Shown piece after piece: positions 18,235-28,031 of a stretch of DNA of 64,000 nucleotides. The number at the start of each line of letters is the position of its first letter. Position 1 is the first letter of the stretch. A model generated the notes under the pieces. The model had not been told where the DNA came from. It was given only the letters and a program-made list of their open reading frames with translations, and did not search any database. Source of the stretch: Pseudomonas aestuarii (GTDB lineage: Bacteria > Pseudomonadota > Gammaproteobacteria > Pseudomonadales > Pseudomonadaceae); the NCBI RefSeq assembly GCF_027988105.1, contig NZ_JAQJZJ010000005.1, positions 248,001 through 312,000 of the forward strand. Reading direction: 5' to 3'. The translations under genes and the position numbers were made by a program.

Positions 18235-19326
18235 ATGTTTCGCCATGCCTTGATTGTCAGCCTCGTCGCTCTGCTTGCTGCCTGTGGTAAGGGTGAGCCG
18301 GTCGAGCAGTCTATTCGTCCCGCCATGGTGGTGCAGCCGCAACCGGCGACCGAAATGATGGATGCCTATGCCGGCGAGGTGCGCGCGCGCCTGGAGCCTG
18401 AACTGGCCTTCCGCATCGGCGGCAAGGTGACCAAGCGCCTGGTCGAAGTGGGCAACCATGTGCGCAAGGATCAGCCGCTGGCCGAACTGGATCCGCAGGA
18501 TGTGCGCCTGCAGCTCGAGGCCATGCGCGCGCAAGTGGCCGCGGCCGAGGCCAACCTGCAGCTGGTAAAGGCCGAACGCGACCGTTACAAGACCCTGCTG
18601 GGGCGCAACCTGGTCAGTCGTTCGCAATACGACAACGCTGAAAACCTCTACCGCTCGGGCATGGCGCGCCTCAAGCAGGTCAAGGCCGAGTTCGAGGTGG
18701 CCAGCAATCAGGCCGGTTACGCCGTGTTGCGCGCCTCCCAGGATGGCGTGATTGCCCGGCGCATGGTCGAGGTCGGCCAGGTGGTGGCGGCGGGGCAGTC
18801 GGTGTTCACCCTGGCCGTCGATGGCGAGCGTGAAGTCTCGATCAGCCTGCCCGAACAAGCCTACGAGCGCTTCAAGGTCGGCCAGCCAGTGGCGGTCGAA
18901 CTCTGGTCGCAGCCGGATCAACGCTACCCCGGGCGGATTCGCGAGATATCGCCGTCGGCCGACGCCCAGTCGCGCACCTTTGCCGCACGCGTGGCCTTCA
19001 GCGCAGGCGAGGTGCCGGCCGAGCTGGGCCAGAGTGCCCGGGTATTCATCGCCCACAACGGCGCAGTGCCGTTGTCGGTGCCGCTGTCGGCGTTGTCCGC
19101 GGAAAAAGGCCAGCCCTACGTCTGGGTGGTCGACCCCAAGGACTCCAGGCTCAAGCGCACGGCCGTGCGCATCGGTGCCTATGCCGAGAACAGCGTGCCG
19201 GTGCTCGATGGCCTGCAGGCGCAAGACTGGGTAGTCGCTGCCGGCGTGCAGGTGCTGCGCGAAGGCCAGCAGGTGCGTCCGGTCGACCGCAATAACCGCA
19301 CGGTCAAGCTGGCAGCCAAGGAGTAG
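18235..19326 (+). CDS. mexJ: RND efflux periplasmic adaptor (MFP) lipoprotein, MexJ-like
   Basis: 363 aa. Lipoprotein signal with lipobox LLAAC (Cys at about 17), so anchored to the inner membrane. The HlyD-like core shows GGKVTKRLVEVGNHVRKDQPL (lipoyl half-motif), an alpha-helical hairpin (about 95-145) and SQDGVIARRMVEVGQVV. It bridges the RND pump and an outer-membrane channel; no channel gene is present, as in mexJK, which borrows OprM/OpmH. The pump gene follows after 5 bases. Confidence 0.85.
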   Translation: MFRHALIVSLVALLAACGKGEPVEQSIRPAMVVQPQPATEMMDAYAGEVRARLEPELAFRIGGKVTKRLVEVGNHVRKDQPLAELDPQDVRLQLEAMRAQVAAAEANLQLVKAERDRYKTLLGRNLVSRSQYDNAENLYRSGMARLKQVKAEFEVASNQAGYAVLRASQDGVIARRMVEVGQVVAAGQSVFTLAVDGEREVSISLPEQAYERFKVGQPVAVELWSQPDQRYPGRIREISPSADAQSRTFAARVAFSAGEVPAELGQSARVFIAHNGAVPLSVPLSALSAEKGQPYVWVVDPKDSRLKRTAVRIGAYAENSVPVLDGLQAQDWVVAAGVQVLREGQQVRPVDRNNRTVKLAAKE

Positions 19327-19331
19327 CCTCG

Positions 19332-22300
19332 ATGGATTTCAACCTGTCCGCCTGGGCGCTGCGCAATCGTCAGATCGTGCTCTACATCATGTTGTTGCTG
19401 GCGGTGGTCGGCGGTATTTCCTATACCAAACTGGGCCAGAGCGAAGACCCGCCGTTCACCTTCAAGGCCATGGTGGTGCGCACCAACTGGCCGGGCGCCA
19501 GCGCCGAGGAAATCGCCAGCCAGGTCACCGAGCGCATCGAAAAAAAGCTGATGGAGACCGGCGAGTACGAGCGGATCGTGTCCTTCTCGCGACCTGGCGA
19601 ATCCATGGTGACCTTCGTCGCGCGCGACTCGATGCATTCCGAAGAGATTCCCGACCTCTGGTACCAGGTGCGCAAGAAGGTCGGCGATATTCGCCACACC
19701 TTGCCCTCGGGGATTCAGGGGCCGTTCTTCAACGACGAGTTCGGCACCACCTTCGGCAATATCTATGCATTGACCGGCGCAGGTTTCGACTACGCGGTGC
19801 TCAAGGACTATGCCGATCGCGTGCAGCTGCAGCTGCAGCGAGTCAAGGATGTAGGCAAGGTCGACCTGATCGGTCTGCAGGACGAGAAGATCTGGATCGA
19901 ATTGTCCAACACCAAGCTGGCCACCCTCGGCCTGCCGTTGGGCGTGGTGCAGCAGGCGCTGGAGGAGCAGAACGCCGTGGCGGCGGCGGGCTTCTTCGAA
20001 ACCCTCTCGGACCGCGTGCGCCTGCGGGTCACCGGTAGTTTCGAGTCGGTCGAGGACATCCGCAACTTCCCGATCCGGGTGGCCGAGCGGACCTTCCGCA
20101 TCGGCGATGTGGCCGAGGTCAAGCGCGGCTTCAACGACCCACCCGCACCGCGCATGCGCTTCATGGGTGAAGACGCGATCGGCCTGGCCGTATCGATGAA
20201 GGCTGGCGGTGACATCCTGGTGCTGGGTGATGCCCTGGAAGTCGACTTCGCCCGCCTGCAGGAAACCCTGCCAGCCGGCATGCAGCTGCGCAAGGTCTCG
20301 GATCAACCGGCGGCGGTGAAGACCGGCGTCGGCGAGTTCGTCCGCGTACTCACCGAGGCGGTGATCATCGTCCTGCTGGTGAGCTTTTTCTCCCTCGGCC
20401 TGCGCACCGGCCTGGTGGTGGCGCTGTCGATTCCGCTGGTGCTGGCGATGACCTTCGCCGCCATGTACTACCTGGGCATTGGCCTGCACAAGATCTCCCT
20501 CGGCGCGCTGGTGTTGGCACTGGGGCTGATGGTCGATGACGCGATCATTGCCGTGGAGATGATGGCGATCAAGATGGAGCAGGGCTACGACCGCATCAAG
20601 GCGGCCAGCTATGCCTGGACCAGCACTGCCTTCCCGATGCTCACCGGCACCCTGATCACCGCCGCCGGCTTTCTGCCGATTGCTCTCGCCCAGTCCGGCA
20701 CCGGCGAGTACACCCGTTCGATCTTCCAGGTGGTGACCATCGCCTTGCTGGTGTCATGGGTCGCCGCGGTGATGTTCGTGCCCTACCTGGGCGCCAAGCT
20801 GCTGCCAGACCTGGCCAAGCTGCATGCGACCAAGCATGGCAGCAGCGCCGGGGGGCATGACCCCTACGCGACACCCTTCTATCAGCGCGTGCGGCGTACC
20901 GTGCAGTGGTGCGTGCGTCGGCGCAAGACGGTGATCCTGCTGACCCTCGCGGTGTTCGTCGCCTCGATCATGCTGTTCCGTTTCGTGCCGCAGCAGTTCT
21001 TTCCCGCCTCCGGACGCCTGGAGCTGATGGTCGACCTCAAGCTTGGCGAAGGCGCCTCGTTGAGCGCCACTGCAGAGCAGGTCACGCATCTCGAGCAACT
21101 GCTCAATGGCCACGAGGGCATCGACAATTATGTGGCCTATGTCGGCACCGGCTCGCCGCGCTTCTACCTGCCGCTCGACCAGCAACTGCCGGCGGCCAGC
21201 TTCGCCCAGTTCGTGGTGCTGGCGAAAAGCATCGAGGAGCGCGAAAAACTCCGCAGCTGGCTGATCACCACCCTGAGTGAAGAATTCCCGACCCTGCGTA
21301 CCCGCGTTTCGCGCCTGGAGAACGGCCCGCCGGTCGGCTACCCGGTGCAGTTGCGGGTCTCCGGCGAGCATATCGACGAGGTTCGTGCCCTGGCCCGCGA
21401 GGTGGCGGACAAGGTGCGCGACAACCCGCATGTGGCCAACGTGCACCTGGATTGGCAAGAACCGAGCAAGGTGGTGCGCCTGAATATCGACCAGGAGCGT
21501 GCCCGTGCCCTGGGCATCAGCACCGCCGACCTGTCGCGCTTTCTGCGCAGTTCGCTGACCGGCTCGTCGGTGAGCCAGTACCGCGAAGGTAACGAGCTGA
21601 TCGAGATTCTGCTGCGCGGCACCCTCAGCGAGCGCCAGCAACTGAGTCTCTTGCCGAGCCTGGCGATACCCACCGACAGCGGTACCAGCGTGCCCTTGGC
21701 GCAGATCGCCATCCTTGAATACGGGTTCGAGGAAGGGGTGATCTGGCACCGCAACCGCTTGCCGACCGTCACCGTGCGCGCCGACATCTACGGCAAGGAG
21801 CAGCCGGCCAGTCTGGTCAAACAGATCCTGCCGACCCTTGAGCCGATCCGCGCGGCGCTGCCCGATGGCTACCTGCTGGAAGTCGGCGGCACGGTCGAGG
21901 ACTCGGCGCGCGGGCAGCAGTCGGTGAATGCCGGGGTGCCGCTGTTTATCGTGGTGGTGCTGACCCTGTTGATGCTGCAACTGAAAAGCTTCTCGCGCTC
22001 GGCCATGGTGTTCCTCACCGCGCCGCTGGGTCTGATCGGCGTGACCCTGTTCCTGCTGATCTTCCGCCAGCCGTTCGGCTTCGTCGCCATGCTGGGCACC
22101 ATCGCCCTGTCCGGCATGATCATGCGCAATTCGGTGATCCTGGTTGACCAGATCGAGCAGGACAGGGCGGCCGGGATGGACAGCTGGAACGCCATCATCG
22201 AAGCCACGGTACGACGCTTCCGGCCCATCGTGCTGACCGCCCTGGCGGCGGTGCTGGCGATGATCCCGCTGTCGCGCAGCGTGTTCTTCGGGCCGATGGC

Positions 22301-22412
22301 GGTGGCCATCATGGGCGGCCTGGTCGTCGCCACGGCGCTGACCCTGTTGTTCCTGCCGGCACTCTATGCCGCCTGGTTCCGGGTCAAGCAAGAGCCATCC
22401 CCGGCAGCTTAG
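19332..22412 (+). CDS. mexK: RND multidrug efflux transporter, MexK-like
   Basis: 1026 aa. Proton-driven inner-membrane exporter with the 12-helix, two-fold repeated RND plan: TM1 near 14-32, large periplasmic loops (about 40-330 and 560-860), and the TM4 proton-relay motif LALGLMVDDAIIAVEMM with paired aspartates. The N-terminus MDFNLSAWALRNRQIVL and the length (MexK about 1025 aa) point to the MexK/TriC-like branch. Likely substrates are biocides and macrolides by analogy. Co-transcribed with the adaptor. Confidence 0.88.
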   Translation: MDFNLSAWALRNRQIVLYIMLLLAVVGGISYTKLGQSEDPPFTFKAMVVRTNWPGASAEEIASQVTERIEKKLMETGEYERIVSFSRPGESMVTFVARDSMHSEEIPDLWYQVRKKVGDIRHTLPSGIQGPFFNDEFGTTFGNIYALTGAGFDYAVLKDYADRVQLQLQRVKDVGKVDLIGLQDEKIWIELSNTKLATLGLPLGVVQQALEEQNAVAAAGFFETLSDRVRLRVTGSFESVEDIRNFPIRVAERTFRIGDVAEVKRGFNDPPAPRMRFMGEDAIGLAVSMKAGGDILVLGDALEVDFARLQETLPAGMQLRKVSDQPAAVKTGVGEFVRVLTEAVIIVLLVSFFSLGLRTGLVVALSIPLVLAMTFAAMYYLGIGLHKISLGALVLALGLMVDDAIIAVEMMAIKMEQGYDRIKAASYAWTSTAFPMLTGTLITAAGFLPIALAQSGTGEYTRSIFQVVTIALLVSWVAAVMFVPYLGAKLLPDLAKLHATKHGSSAGGHDPYATPFYQRVRRTVQWCVRRRKTVILLTLAVFVASIMLFRFVPQQFFPASGRLELMVDLKLGEGASLSATAEQVTHLEQLLNGHEGIDNYVAYVGTGSPRFYLPLDQQLPAASFAQFVVLAKSIEEREKLRSWLITTLSEEFPTLRTRVSRLENGPPVGYPVQLRVSGEHIDEVRALAREVADKVRDNPHVANVHLDWQEPSKVVRLNIDQERARALGISTADLSRFLRSSLTGSSVSQYREGNELIEILLRGTLSERQQLSLLPSLAIPTDSGTSVPLAQIAILEYGFEEGVIWHRNRLPTVTVRADIYGKEQPASLVKQILPTLEPIRAALPDGYLLEVGGTVEDSARGQQSVNAGVPLFIVVVLTLLMLQLKSFSRSAMVFLTAPLGLIGVTLFLLIFRQPFGFVAMLGTIALSGMIMRNSVILVDQIEQDRAAGMDSWNAIIEATVRRFRPIVLTALAAVLAMIPLSRSVFFGPMAVAIMGGLVVATALTLLFLPALYAAWFRVKQEPSPAA

Positions 22413-22433
22413 TCCGCCCGCTGAGCTGAGCCG

Positions 22434-22468
22434 CGCCGTTCCCTTGAGCCAGGGGAGCGGCGTTATTT
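22434..22468 (+). terminator. Stem-loop after mexK; rest of the 22413-22829 gap
   Basis: CGCCG-T-TCCCT / AGGGGA-G-CGGCG (22434-22444, 22451-22462) followed by TTATTT, 22 bases past the pump stop: a plausible terminator. The remaining ~360 bases to the next gene contain no frame I can support. Confidence 0.5.
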
Positions 22469-22829
22469 CCAGCGCCAGTGTTGGTCTGCCGGCGCTGCCA
22501 GGCTGCAGGGGCGACGCCGCCACTTCAGCTTGGCGGATAAGTCGCCGGGCGCGGTGCAATCCTCCGGGTAGTCGCCGATAGCGCCGGCGTTTGGCCGGGC
22601 AAAAGTCCCGCTGTCCGTCCCACTCTACGCGGCACCGAACCGATTCTGGCGGGCGCTGTCCGCCCACATCCCGGGCTCAAGCTGTTACGGTTGTTGCAGG
22701 CAGTTGCCGGCAGGCGTGGTGTGTTGCGCGTGAATCCGTTGCGTTGCAGGCCTGATTCCTGCGCTGGTTTGTCTTCTGCTGCTCATTGCATGGGTTGCAC
22801 TAAATTGCATGAATTCAGGGAGACTTAGC

Positions 22830-24272
22830 ATGTCATTGAAAAATACCGTCCACTTGATCGCCTATCCCAACCGCATCGGTGCGGATCTGGCTGACCTGGC
22901 CAATTTCGTCGAGCACAAGCTCGGTCGCGCGGTGGGCGGGGTGCATGTGCTGCCGCCCTTTCCGTCGAATGCCGACAGTGGTTTCTCGCCGCTGACGCAC
23001 AAGCGCATCGACCCGGCGCTAGGCGATTGGGCCGACATCGAGCGCCTGACCGCGCACTACGATGTCTGTCTGGATCTGGTACTCAATCACCTGGCCGATG
23101 ACTCGCCGGAGTTCCAGGACTACCTGCAAAAGGGCAAGGCCTCGCAGTGGGCCGAGATCTTCGTCGATGTCGACAGCCTGGGCGAGATCGGCCCGGACGA
23201 CCTGGCGAAGATCCACATCCGCAAGGAAAAGGAGCCGTTCCGCGACATCACCTTTGCCGACGGCAGCAGCGGGCGGGTCTGGTGCACTTTCACCGAACGG
23301 CAGATCGACCTCAACTACGACTCGCCGGCGACCTACCAGATGATGGCCGACACCATCACCTATCTCGCCGAGCGCGGGGTCAAGCTGTTGCGCCTGGATG
23401 CCTTCGGCTACACCACCAAGAAGATCGGCACCAGCTGCTTTCTGGTCGAACCGCAGGTGTGGCACATCCTCGACTGGTTCAAGAACACGGCGGCGAGCAA
23501 GGGCATAGAGATACTGCCCGAGGTGCACGACCACCCGAGTTGGCAGTACGCCATCTCGGCGCGCGGCATGTGGTCCTATGCCTTCGCGCTGCCGCCCCTG
23601 CTGCTGTACACGCTGCTCGACGGCAACAGCCAGTACCTGAAGTCCTGGTTGCGCATGTGCCCGCACAACCAGATCACCGTGCTCGATACCCACGACGGCA
23701 TCTGCATTCCGGATGTGGAGGAAATCCTCCCGCGCGAGCATATCGAAGCACTGATCCAGAACGTCTCGGAACGCAGCGCCGACCCCATCCTGCGTCGTTC
23801 CGCCGCCAACGTGCACAGCGTCGGCGCGATCTACCAGCTCACCTGCACCTTCTTCGATGCCCTGCAGGGCAACGAGGACGCCTACATCGCCGCCCGGGCG
23901 ATCCAGTTCTTCACCCCAGGCATTCCCCAGGTCTACTACGTCGGCCTGCTGGCCGGCCACAACGACACCGAGCTGTTGGAGGAAACCGGCGAGGCGCGGG
24001 AAATCAACCGCCACTACTATTCCGTGGACGAGGCCGAGCAGGCCTTGCAGGCCCCGGTGGTGCAGCGTCTGCTGAGTCTGATGGAGCTGCGCTCGACCCA
24101 CCCGGCCTTCGCCGGCGAGTTCGAGCTGCACCAGTCGAACGTGTCGAGCGTGTCCATGGGCTGGCGCGCCGGCGAGCATTGCTGCCACCTGTACGTCGAC
24201 CTGAACTTCCGCACCGCCACGATTACCTGCACCGGTCCCGAGGGTGGCGAGGAGACGTCCTTCAGGTGCTGA
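22830..24272 (+). CDS. GH13_18 alpha-glucoside phosphorylase (sucrose or glucosylglycerol phosphorylase)
   Basis: 480 aa from ATG 22830 (ribosome site AGGGAG 7 bases upstream; in-frame ATG 22809 less likely). Closely follows sucrose phosphorylase: GVHVLPPFPSNADSGFSP, nucleophile D190 (RLDAFGY), acid/base E231 (EVHD), third Asp D289 (LDTHDGI) and the loop LAGHNDTELLEETGEAREINRHYYS-like near 385. Such enzymes phosphorolyse an alpha-glucoside to glucose-1-phosphate. Subfamily members act on sucrose, sucrose-6'-phosphate, glucosylglycerol or glucosylglycerate, which the motifs do not separate. A glucosylglycerol-phosphate phosphatase homologue at 56571-57860 favours glucosylglycerol (inference). 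No sucrose transporter or PTS gene is near. Confidence 0.85.
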   Translation: MSLKNTVHLIAYPNRIGADLADLANFVEHKLGRAVGGVHVLPPFPSNADSGFSPLTHKRIDPALGDWADIERLTAHYDVCLDLVLNHLADDSPEFQDYLQKGKASQWAEIFVDVDSLGEIGPDDLAKIHIRKEKEPFRDITFADGSSGRVWCTFTERQIDLNYDSPATYQMMADTITYLAERGVKLLRLDAFGYTTKKIGTSCFLVEPQVWHILDWFKNTAASKGIEILPEVHDHPSWQYAISARGMWSYAFALPPLLLYTLLDGNSQYLKSWLRMCPHNQITVLDTHDGICIPDVEEILPREHIEALIQNVSERSADPILRRSAANVHSVGAIYQLTCTFFDALQGNEDAYIAARAIQFFTPGIPQVYYVGLLAGHNDTELLEETGEAREINRHYYSVDEAEQALQAPVVQRLLSLMELRSTHPAFAGEFELHQSNVSSVSMGWRAGEHCCHLYVDLNFRTATITCTGPEGGEETSFRC

Positions 24273-24352
24273 GCCGGCACGGTAAGCCGGCTGGTAGTCG
24301 GGCAAGTAAGCCCCGCGTCAGGCGCGTTGAATCAGCGACGTAGCTGCACAAG

Positions 24353-24379
24353 AAGCCAGACCCCAGGGTCTGGCTTTTT
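24353..24379. terminator. Intrinsic terminator between convergent GH13_18 and DUF4197 genes
   Basis: AAGCCAGACCC-CA-GGGTCTGGCTTTTT: perfect long stem and T-run; the A's on the left arm are few, so it mainly serves the plus strand. Confidence 0.9.
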
Positions 24380-24399
24380 CATATTGGCGCGAACCCGTG

Positions 24400-25077
24400 T
24401 TACAGCGCGCCGAACACCTTCTTCGCCAGGCTGGTCGCCGCGCCCGCCGGGTTCTGGCGGAGGCTGGCTTCCTGTTGGGCGATCATCGTGAACAAGCCGT
24501 CCAGCGCCTGCTCGGTGACGTAGTTTTCGATAGAGGCGCTCTTCGCGTCGATCACGCCGAAGCTCGCGGCCTGGCCGGCAAAGGCATTGTATTGCTGGGC
24601 CAGGCCGACCTGGGCGGTGGCCTGCTTGACGATCGGCAGGAAACGCGCGCGGATCTGTTCGCGGCTGCTTCTGTTCAGGTACTGGGTGGCCGAATCCTGC
24701 GGGCCGGCGAGGATGCCCTTGGCGTCCTGCACGCTCATCTTCTTCACCGCCTCCACCAGCAAGGCCTGGGCCTGGGGTACGGCGGCTTCGGCGGCCTGGT
24801 TCATGCTGGTTTCCAGCTGCGTCACCTGGGCACCCATGCCCATCATCTTCATGGTTCGCGCCGCCTTGCCGAGGTTACCCGGCAGCTCGATGCGTACCGC
24901 CGGGTTATTGCTGAAGCCGCCTGGTGCGCCCAGTTGCTTGACGGCCACCTGGGCGCCCTGGATCAAGGCATCCTTGAGCCCGCCGCTGGCATCCTGCTGG
25001 GTCAGGTCGGCGAGCGACAGGGCAAAAGCGCTGGCAGACAGGGCCAGGCCGGCAACGAGGGTGGTGATGCGAAACAT
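24400..25077 (-). CDS. DUF4197 domain-containing exported protein
   Basis: 225 aa. Signal peptide of about 19 residues (MFRITTLVAGLALSASAFA). The mature part is helical and matches DUF4197: DLTQQDASGGLKDALIQGAQ near the start, then QDAKGILAGPQDSATQYL and ALDGLFTMIAQQEASLRQNP. The family is periplasmic or secreted and of unknown function. Single gene, convergent with the GH13_18 gene. Confidence 0.88.
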   Translation of the reverse strand: MFRITTLVAGLALSASAFALSLADLTQQDASGGLKDALIQGAQVAVKQLGAPGGFSNNPAVRIELPGNLGKAARTMKMMGMGAQVTQLETSMNQAAEAAVPQAQALLVEAVKKMSVQDAKGILAGPQDSATQYLNRSSREQIRARFLPIVKQATAQVGLAQQYNAFAGQAASFGVIDAKSASIENYVTEQALDGLFTMIAQQEASLRQNPAGAATSLAKKVFGAL

Positions 25078-25260
25078 GGGCGGATCCTTCTTGCGCTGAG
25101 GTATGCCGCGAGGGTAGCGGAGCGGGGCGCTGGTGCAAACAGCGGGTGAAGAAAACGCTCGCCCACTGCGACCGTCCCCAGGCGCGGGCTGCTGATGTAG
25201 CGAACACCTGGCGACGCTCTCGCTGCGGTGCGCGATTTTTTCACAGGCTCTGGAGCGTCC

Positions 25261-26211
25261 TTATGCCCGTCCGGCGTCGGCCGCGACGCATTCGTGCAGC
25301 CAGTCGATGAAGACCTGCAGCCGGCTCGGCATGGTCTCGAGGGCTGGGTGCACCAGCTGGTAGTGGCAGCGACTGGTCAGCGCGACGCCGCCGAATGGCA
25401 GGATGAGTTCGCCGCGCTCAAGCCGCTGTTGCACCAGTCGAGAGCGGCCGATGGCGACCCCCGCATGATTGACGGCCGCCAGCACGCAGAGGTCGGAACG
25501 GTCGAAGGTGAGGCTGCGCGGAGGCAGCTTGGCCTCCATCCCCGAGTGCCTGGCCCACAGTTGCCATTCGGCATTGTAGGCGGCGTTGTCCCAGGCCAGG
25601 GAGTCATGCAGCAAGGTGCACTGCGCAAGGTTGTCCGGGTTGTCCAGCAAGCCATGACGCCGGGCATACTGCGGGCTGCACACCGGTGCGATCTGTTCGT
25701 CCATCAGTTTGCCGGCGATCAGTCCCGGGAACTCATCGCGGGTGAAATACAGCGCCAAATCGATGTTCTGGGTGCGGAAATCGACCGTGTCGTTGCCCAC
25801 CCGGATATCCAGGGCAACCGCGGGGTAGCGGGCAGTAAAGTCGGCCAGCCTCGGCACCAGCCAGCATTCGGCGAGCGAGGGGCGGACATAGATCGCCAGC
25901 GGCCCGGCGATTTCGGCGCCCGGAGCCTGCTGCAAGGCTTCGAGCAACTGGCCCAGCGCACCTTGCAGGATGTTGAAGATGCGTTCGCCCTCCGCGGTCA
26001 GGCGGATCTGCCGGGTCAGGCGTTGGAACAGTTTCAGCCCCAGCCCGCGCTCCAGGCGGGCAATGCGGTGGCTGACGGCGCTCGGCGTCAGGCACAGCTC
26101 GTCTGCCGCGCGGGCAAAGCTCAGATGGCGCGCCGCCGCATGGAAGGTATGCAGGTTGGCGAACTGGCTACTGTCGAGGCCGGCGCCAATCCGAGGGGGA
26201 AGATTCAGCAT
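25261..26211 (-). CDS. dsdC: LysR-family activator of D-serine deaminase, DsdC-like
   Basis: 316 aa. Winged HTH near residues 20-75 (FHAAARHLSFARAADELCLTPSAVSHRI), then a periplasmic-binding-type effector domain (RVGNDTVDFRTQNIDLALYF). The N-terminus LDSSQFANLHTFHAAARHLSF resembles E. coli DsdC, which activates dsdXA with D-serine. Here it lies 30 bases downstream of dsdA on the same strand instead of divergent, so the regulator would be co-transcribed with its target. Confidence 0.85.
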   Translation of the reverse strand: MLNLPPRIGAGLDSSQFANLHTFHAAARHLSFARAADELCLTPSAVSHRIARLERGLGLKLFQRLTRQIRLTAEGERIFNILQGALGQLLEALQQAPGAEIAGPLAIYVRPSLAECWLVPRLADFTARYPAVALDIRVGNDTVDFRTQNIDLALYFTRDEFPGLIAGKLMDEQIAPVCSPQYARRHGLLDNPDNLAQCTLLHDSLAWDNAAYNAEWQLWARHSGMEAKLPPRSLTFDRSDLCVLAAVNHAGVAIGRSRLVQQRLERGELILPFGGVALTSRCHYQLVHPALETMPSRLQVFIDWLHECVAADAGRA

Positions 26212-26241
26212 GACGTCATTCCAGCAGTGAGTGGTGTCGGA

Positions 26242-27615
26242 TCAGCGACCACCGCTATCAGTCGGTTCGGCCTGCAACAGCTGCCGGCCCTTGGCGAGAT
26301 AAGCGACCATTTCCGCCGCGGGCACCATGCTGCCGCCGGTGGCCCAGATCAGGTGGGTGGCCCGGGCCATCCGGGTCGGGGTCAGCTGCATGCGCGCGCG
26401 ATAATCCTGCTGCTCGGTCAGCACCCGGGCCATGCCCGGCACGCCGGCCAGTGCCGAGGGTTCGAGGCGCAGGCCTTCGCTGCTGTCCAGCAGCGCCAGC
26501 AGACGATACAGCTCTTCGTCGCTGACTGTGTAGTAGCCGTCGATCGAACGCTGCATGGCGCGCCCGACAAAGCCGGACGGGCGCCCGACCGCCAGGCCAT
26601 CGGCGGCGGTGAGGTTGTCGATGCCGAAGTCCTGCACCGAGACCTGGTCATGTCTACCGGTATGGACCCCGATCAGCATGCAGGGCGAGTGGGTGGGCTC
26701 GGCAAACAGGCAATGCACCGCATCGCCGAACGCCAGCTTGAGACCGAAGGCCACCCCGCCTGGACCGCCGCCGACGCCACAGGGCAGGTAGACGAACAGC
26801 GGGTGCTCGACATCGACACGGATCGCGGCGGCCGCGAACTGTTGCTGCAAGCGTTGCGCGGCGACGGCATAGCCGAGGAACAGGCTGGTTGAGTTCTCGT
26901 CATCGACGAAGTGGCAGTAAGGGTCGGCGCTGGCCTGCTGGCGCCCCTCGGCCACCGCGACGCTGTAATCGGAGTCGTACTCGACCACGCTGACGCCATG
27001 GGCGCGCAGCTTGTCCTTCTTCCATTGGCGGGCATCGGCGGACATGTGCACCGTGGCCTGAAAGCCCAGGCGGGCGCTGACGATGCCGATCGACAGGCCC
27101 AGGTTGCCGGTCGAGCCGACGGCGATCTTGTAGCGGCCGAAGAAGGCCCGGGTCGCGTCGCTGTCGAGCACTCCGTAGTCGTCGCTTGGCTGCAGCAAGC
27201 CTGCGGCCAGCGCCAGATCCTCGGCATGCTTGAGCACCTCATAGATGCCGCCACGCGCCTTGATCGATCCGGAGATGGGCAGGTGGCTGTCCAGCTTGAG
27301 CCACAGCGCACCGCTGTCGCCCAGCCCATAGCGTTCGGCTAATCGCGCCTGCAGGTGCGGCACCGCGCGGATGCCCGACTCGATGATCCCGGCACTGGCC
27401 GCGGTCTCCGGGAATGCCCGGGCGATATAGGGTGCAAAGCGTGCCAGGCGCGCGCTGGCGTCGTCGACGTCGGCGCTAGTCAGCCCGACATCGGCCAAGG
27501 CTTCGGTCGCGCCGGCAACCCCCGGGTTGAACCAGCTGGTTTCCCGCAGCGCAATCAACTCATCGAGCAGCGGATACTCGTTGCACCAGGTGGTGAGGGA
27601 TTTGCCAAGCAGCAT
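26242..27615 (-). CDS. dsdA: D-serine ammonia-lyase (dehydratase)
   Basis: 457 aa. PLP enzyme converting D-serine to pyruvate and ammonia through 2-aminoacrylate. PLP lysine K119 in [26 protein letters not shown], and the phosphate-binding glycine stretch [10 protein letters not shown] agree with DsdA (E. coli K118). Length is slightly above the usual 440 aa because of the C-terminus. The next minus-strand gene upstream is a RidA homologue, which removes the reactive 2-aminoacrylate this enzyme releases; dsdC follows downstream. Confidence 0.95.
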   Translation of the reverse strand: MLLGKSLTTWCNEYPLLDELIALRETSWFNPGVAGATEALADVGLTSADVDDASARLARFAPYIARAFPETAASAGIIESGIRAVPHLQARLAERYGLGDSGALWLKLDSHLPISGSIKARGGIYEVLKHAEDLALAAGLLQPSDDYGVLDSDATRAFFGRYKIAVGSTGNLGLSIGIVSARLGFQATVHMSADARQWKKDKLRAHGVSVVEYDSDYSVAVAEGRQQASADPYCHFVDDENSTSLFLGYAVAAQRLQQQFAAAAIRVDVEHPLFVYLPCGVGGGPGGVAFGLKLAFGDAVHCLFAEPTHSPCMLIGVHTGRHDQVSVQDFGIDNLTAADGLAVGRPSGFVGRAMQRSIDGYYTVSDEELYRLLALLDSSEGLRLEPSALAGVPGMARVLTEQQDYRARMQLTPTRMARATHLIWATGGSMVPAAEMVAYLAKGRQLLQAEPTDSGGR

Positions 27616-27824
27616 GGGTAGGTTCCTCGGGTTGGATGTTCGGCTGCGTGCGGAGAGATGAACCGGCCGCGGAGCGCTGCCATTAGACGGCGCCGCGGTG
27701 TGGCCGACAAAGGATGTTTGTGCAGCGGATAGATGACCCAGGATCGTCTATGCCCAGCAATAGTGTGCGGGGCTGGAAAAGCGCCCGCTGCTGCAACCTG
27801 CAGTCGGGTGGGTGACGCCTTTTT

Positions 27825-27880
27825 CATCCACCATCGTTGCGGTGGATGGGTAAAGCGTCAGCTACGCATCCCGATCCACC
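27825..27880. repeat. Overlapping hairpins upstream of dsdA; content of gap 27616-28031
   Basis: CATCCACC-N8-GGTGGATG (27825-27848) overlaps GGTGGAT...ATCCACC (27841-27880), giving two mutually exclusive hairpins followed by CTACG. It resembles small palindromic intergenic repeats of pseudomonads. I see no gene in the 416-base gap; the dsdA promoter should lie in it. Confidence 0.5.
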
Positions 27881-28031
27881 CTACGATGCCGCAGACCTTG
27901 CACATGAACACAGGATCCACAAAAAATGCTGGCCACTTGGCTTAAGTGAACAGCATTGCGCCTGCTGCAACCGCTTCCATGAGGTTGCGCTCGAATCCAC
28001 GCTCAGCAACCGCGCAACGGTTCGCCTTCCA

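Noticed and set aside
20754..22667. A 637-codon minus-strand frame over mexK
   Set aside because: Antisense to a well-supported RND transporter; low-complexity Gln/Arg/His composition.
24397..25149. 250-codon plus-strand frame over the DUF4197 gene
   Set aside because: Antisense to a protein with signal peptide and clear family motifs.
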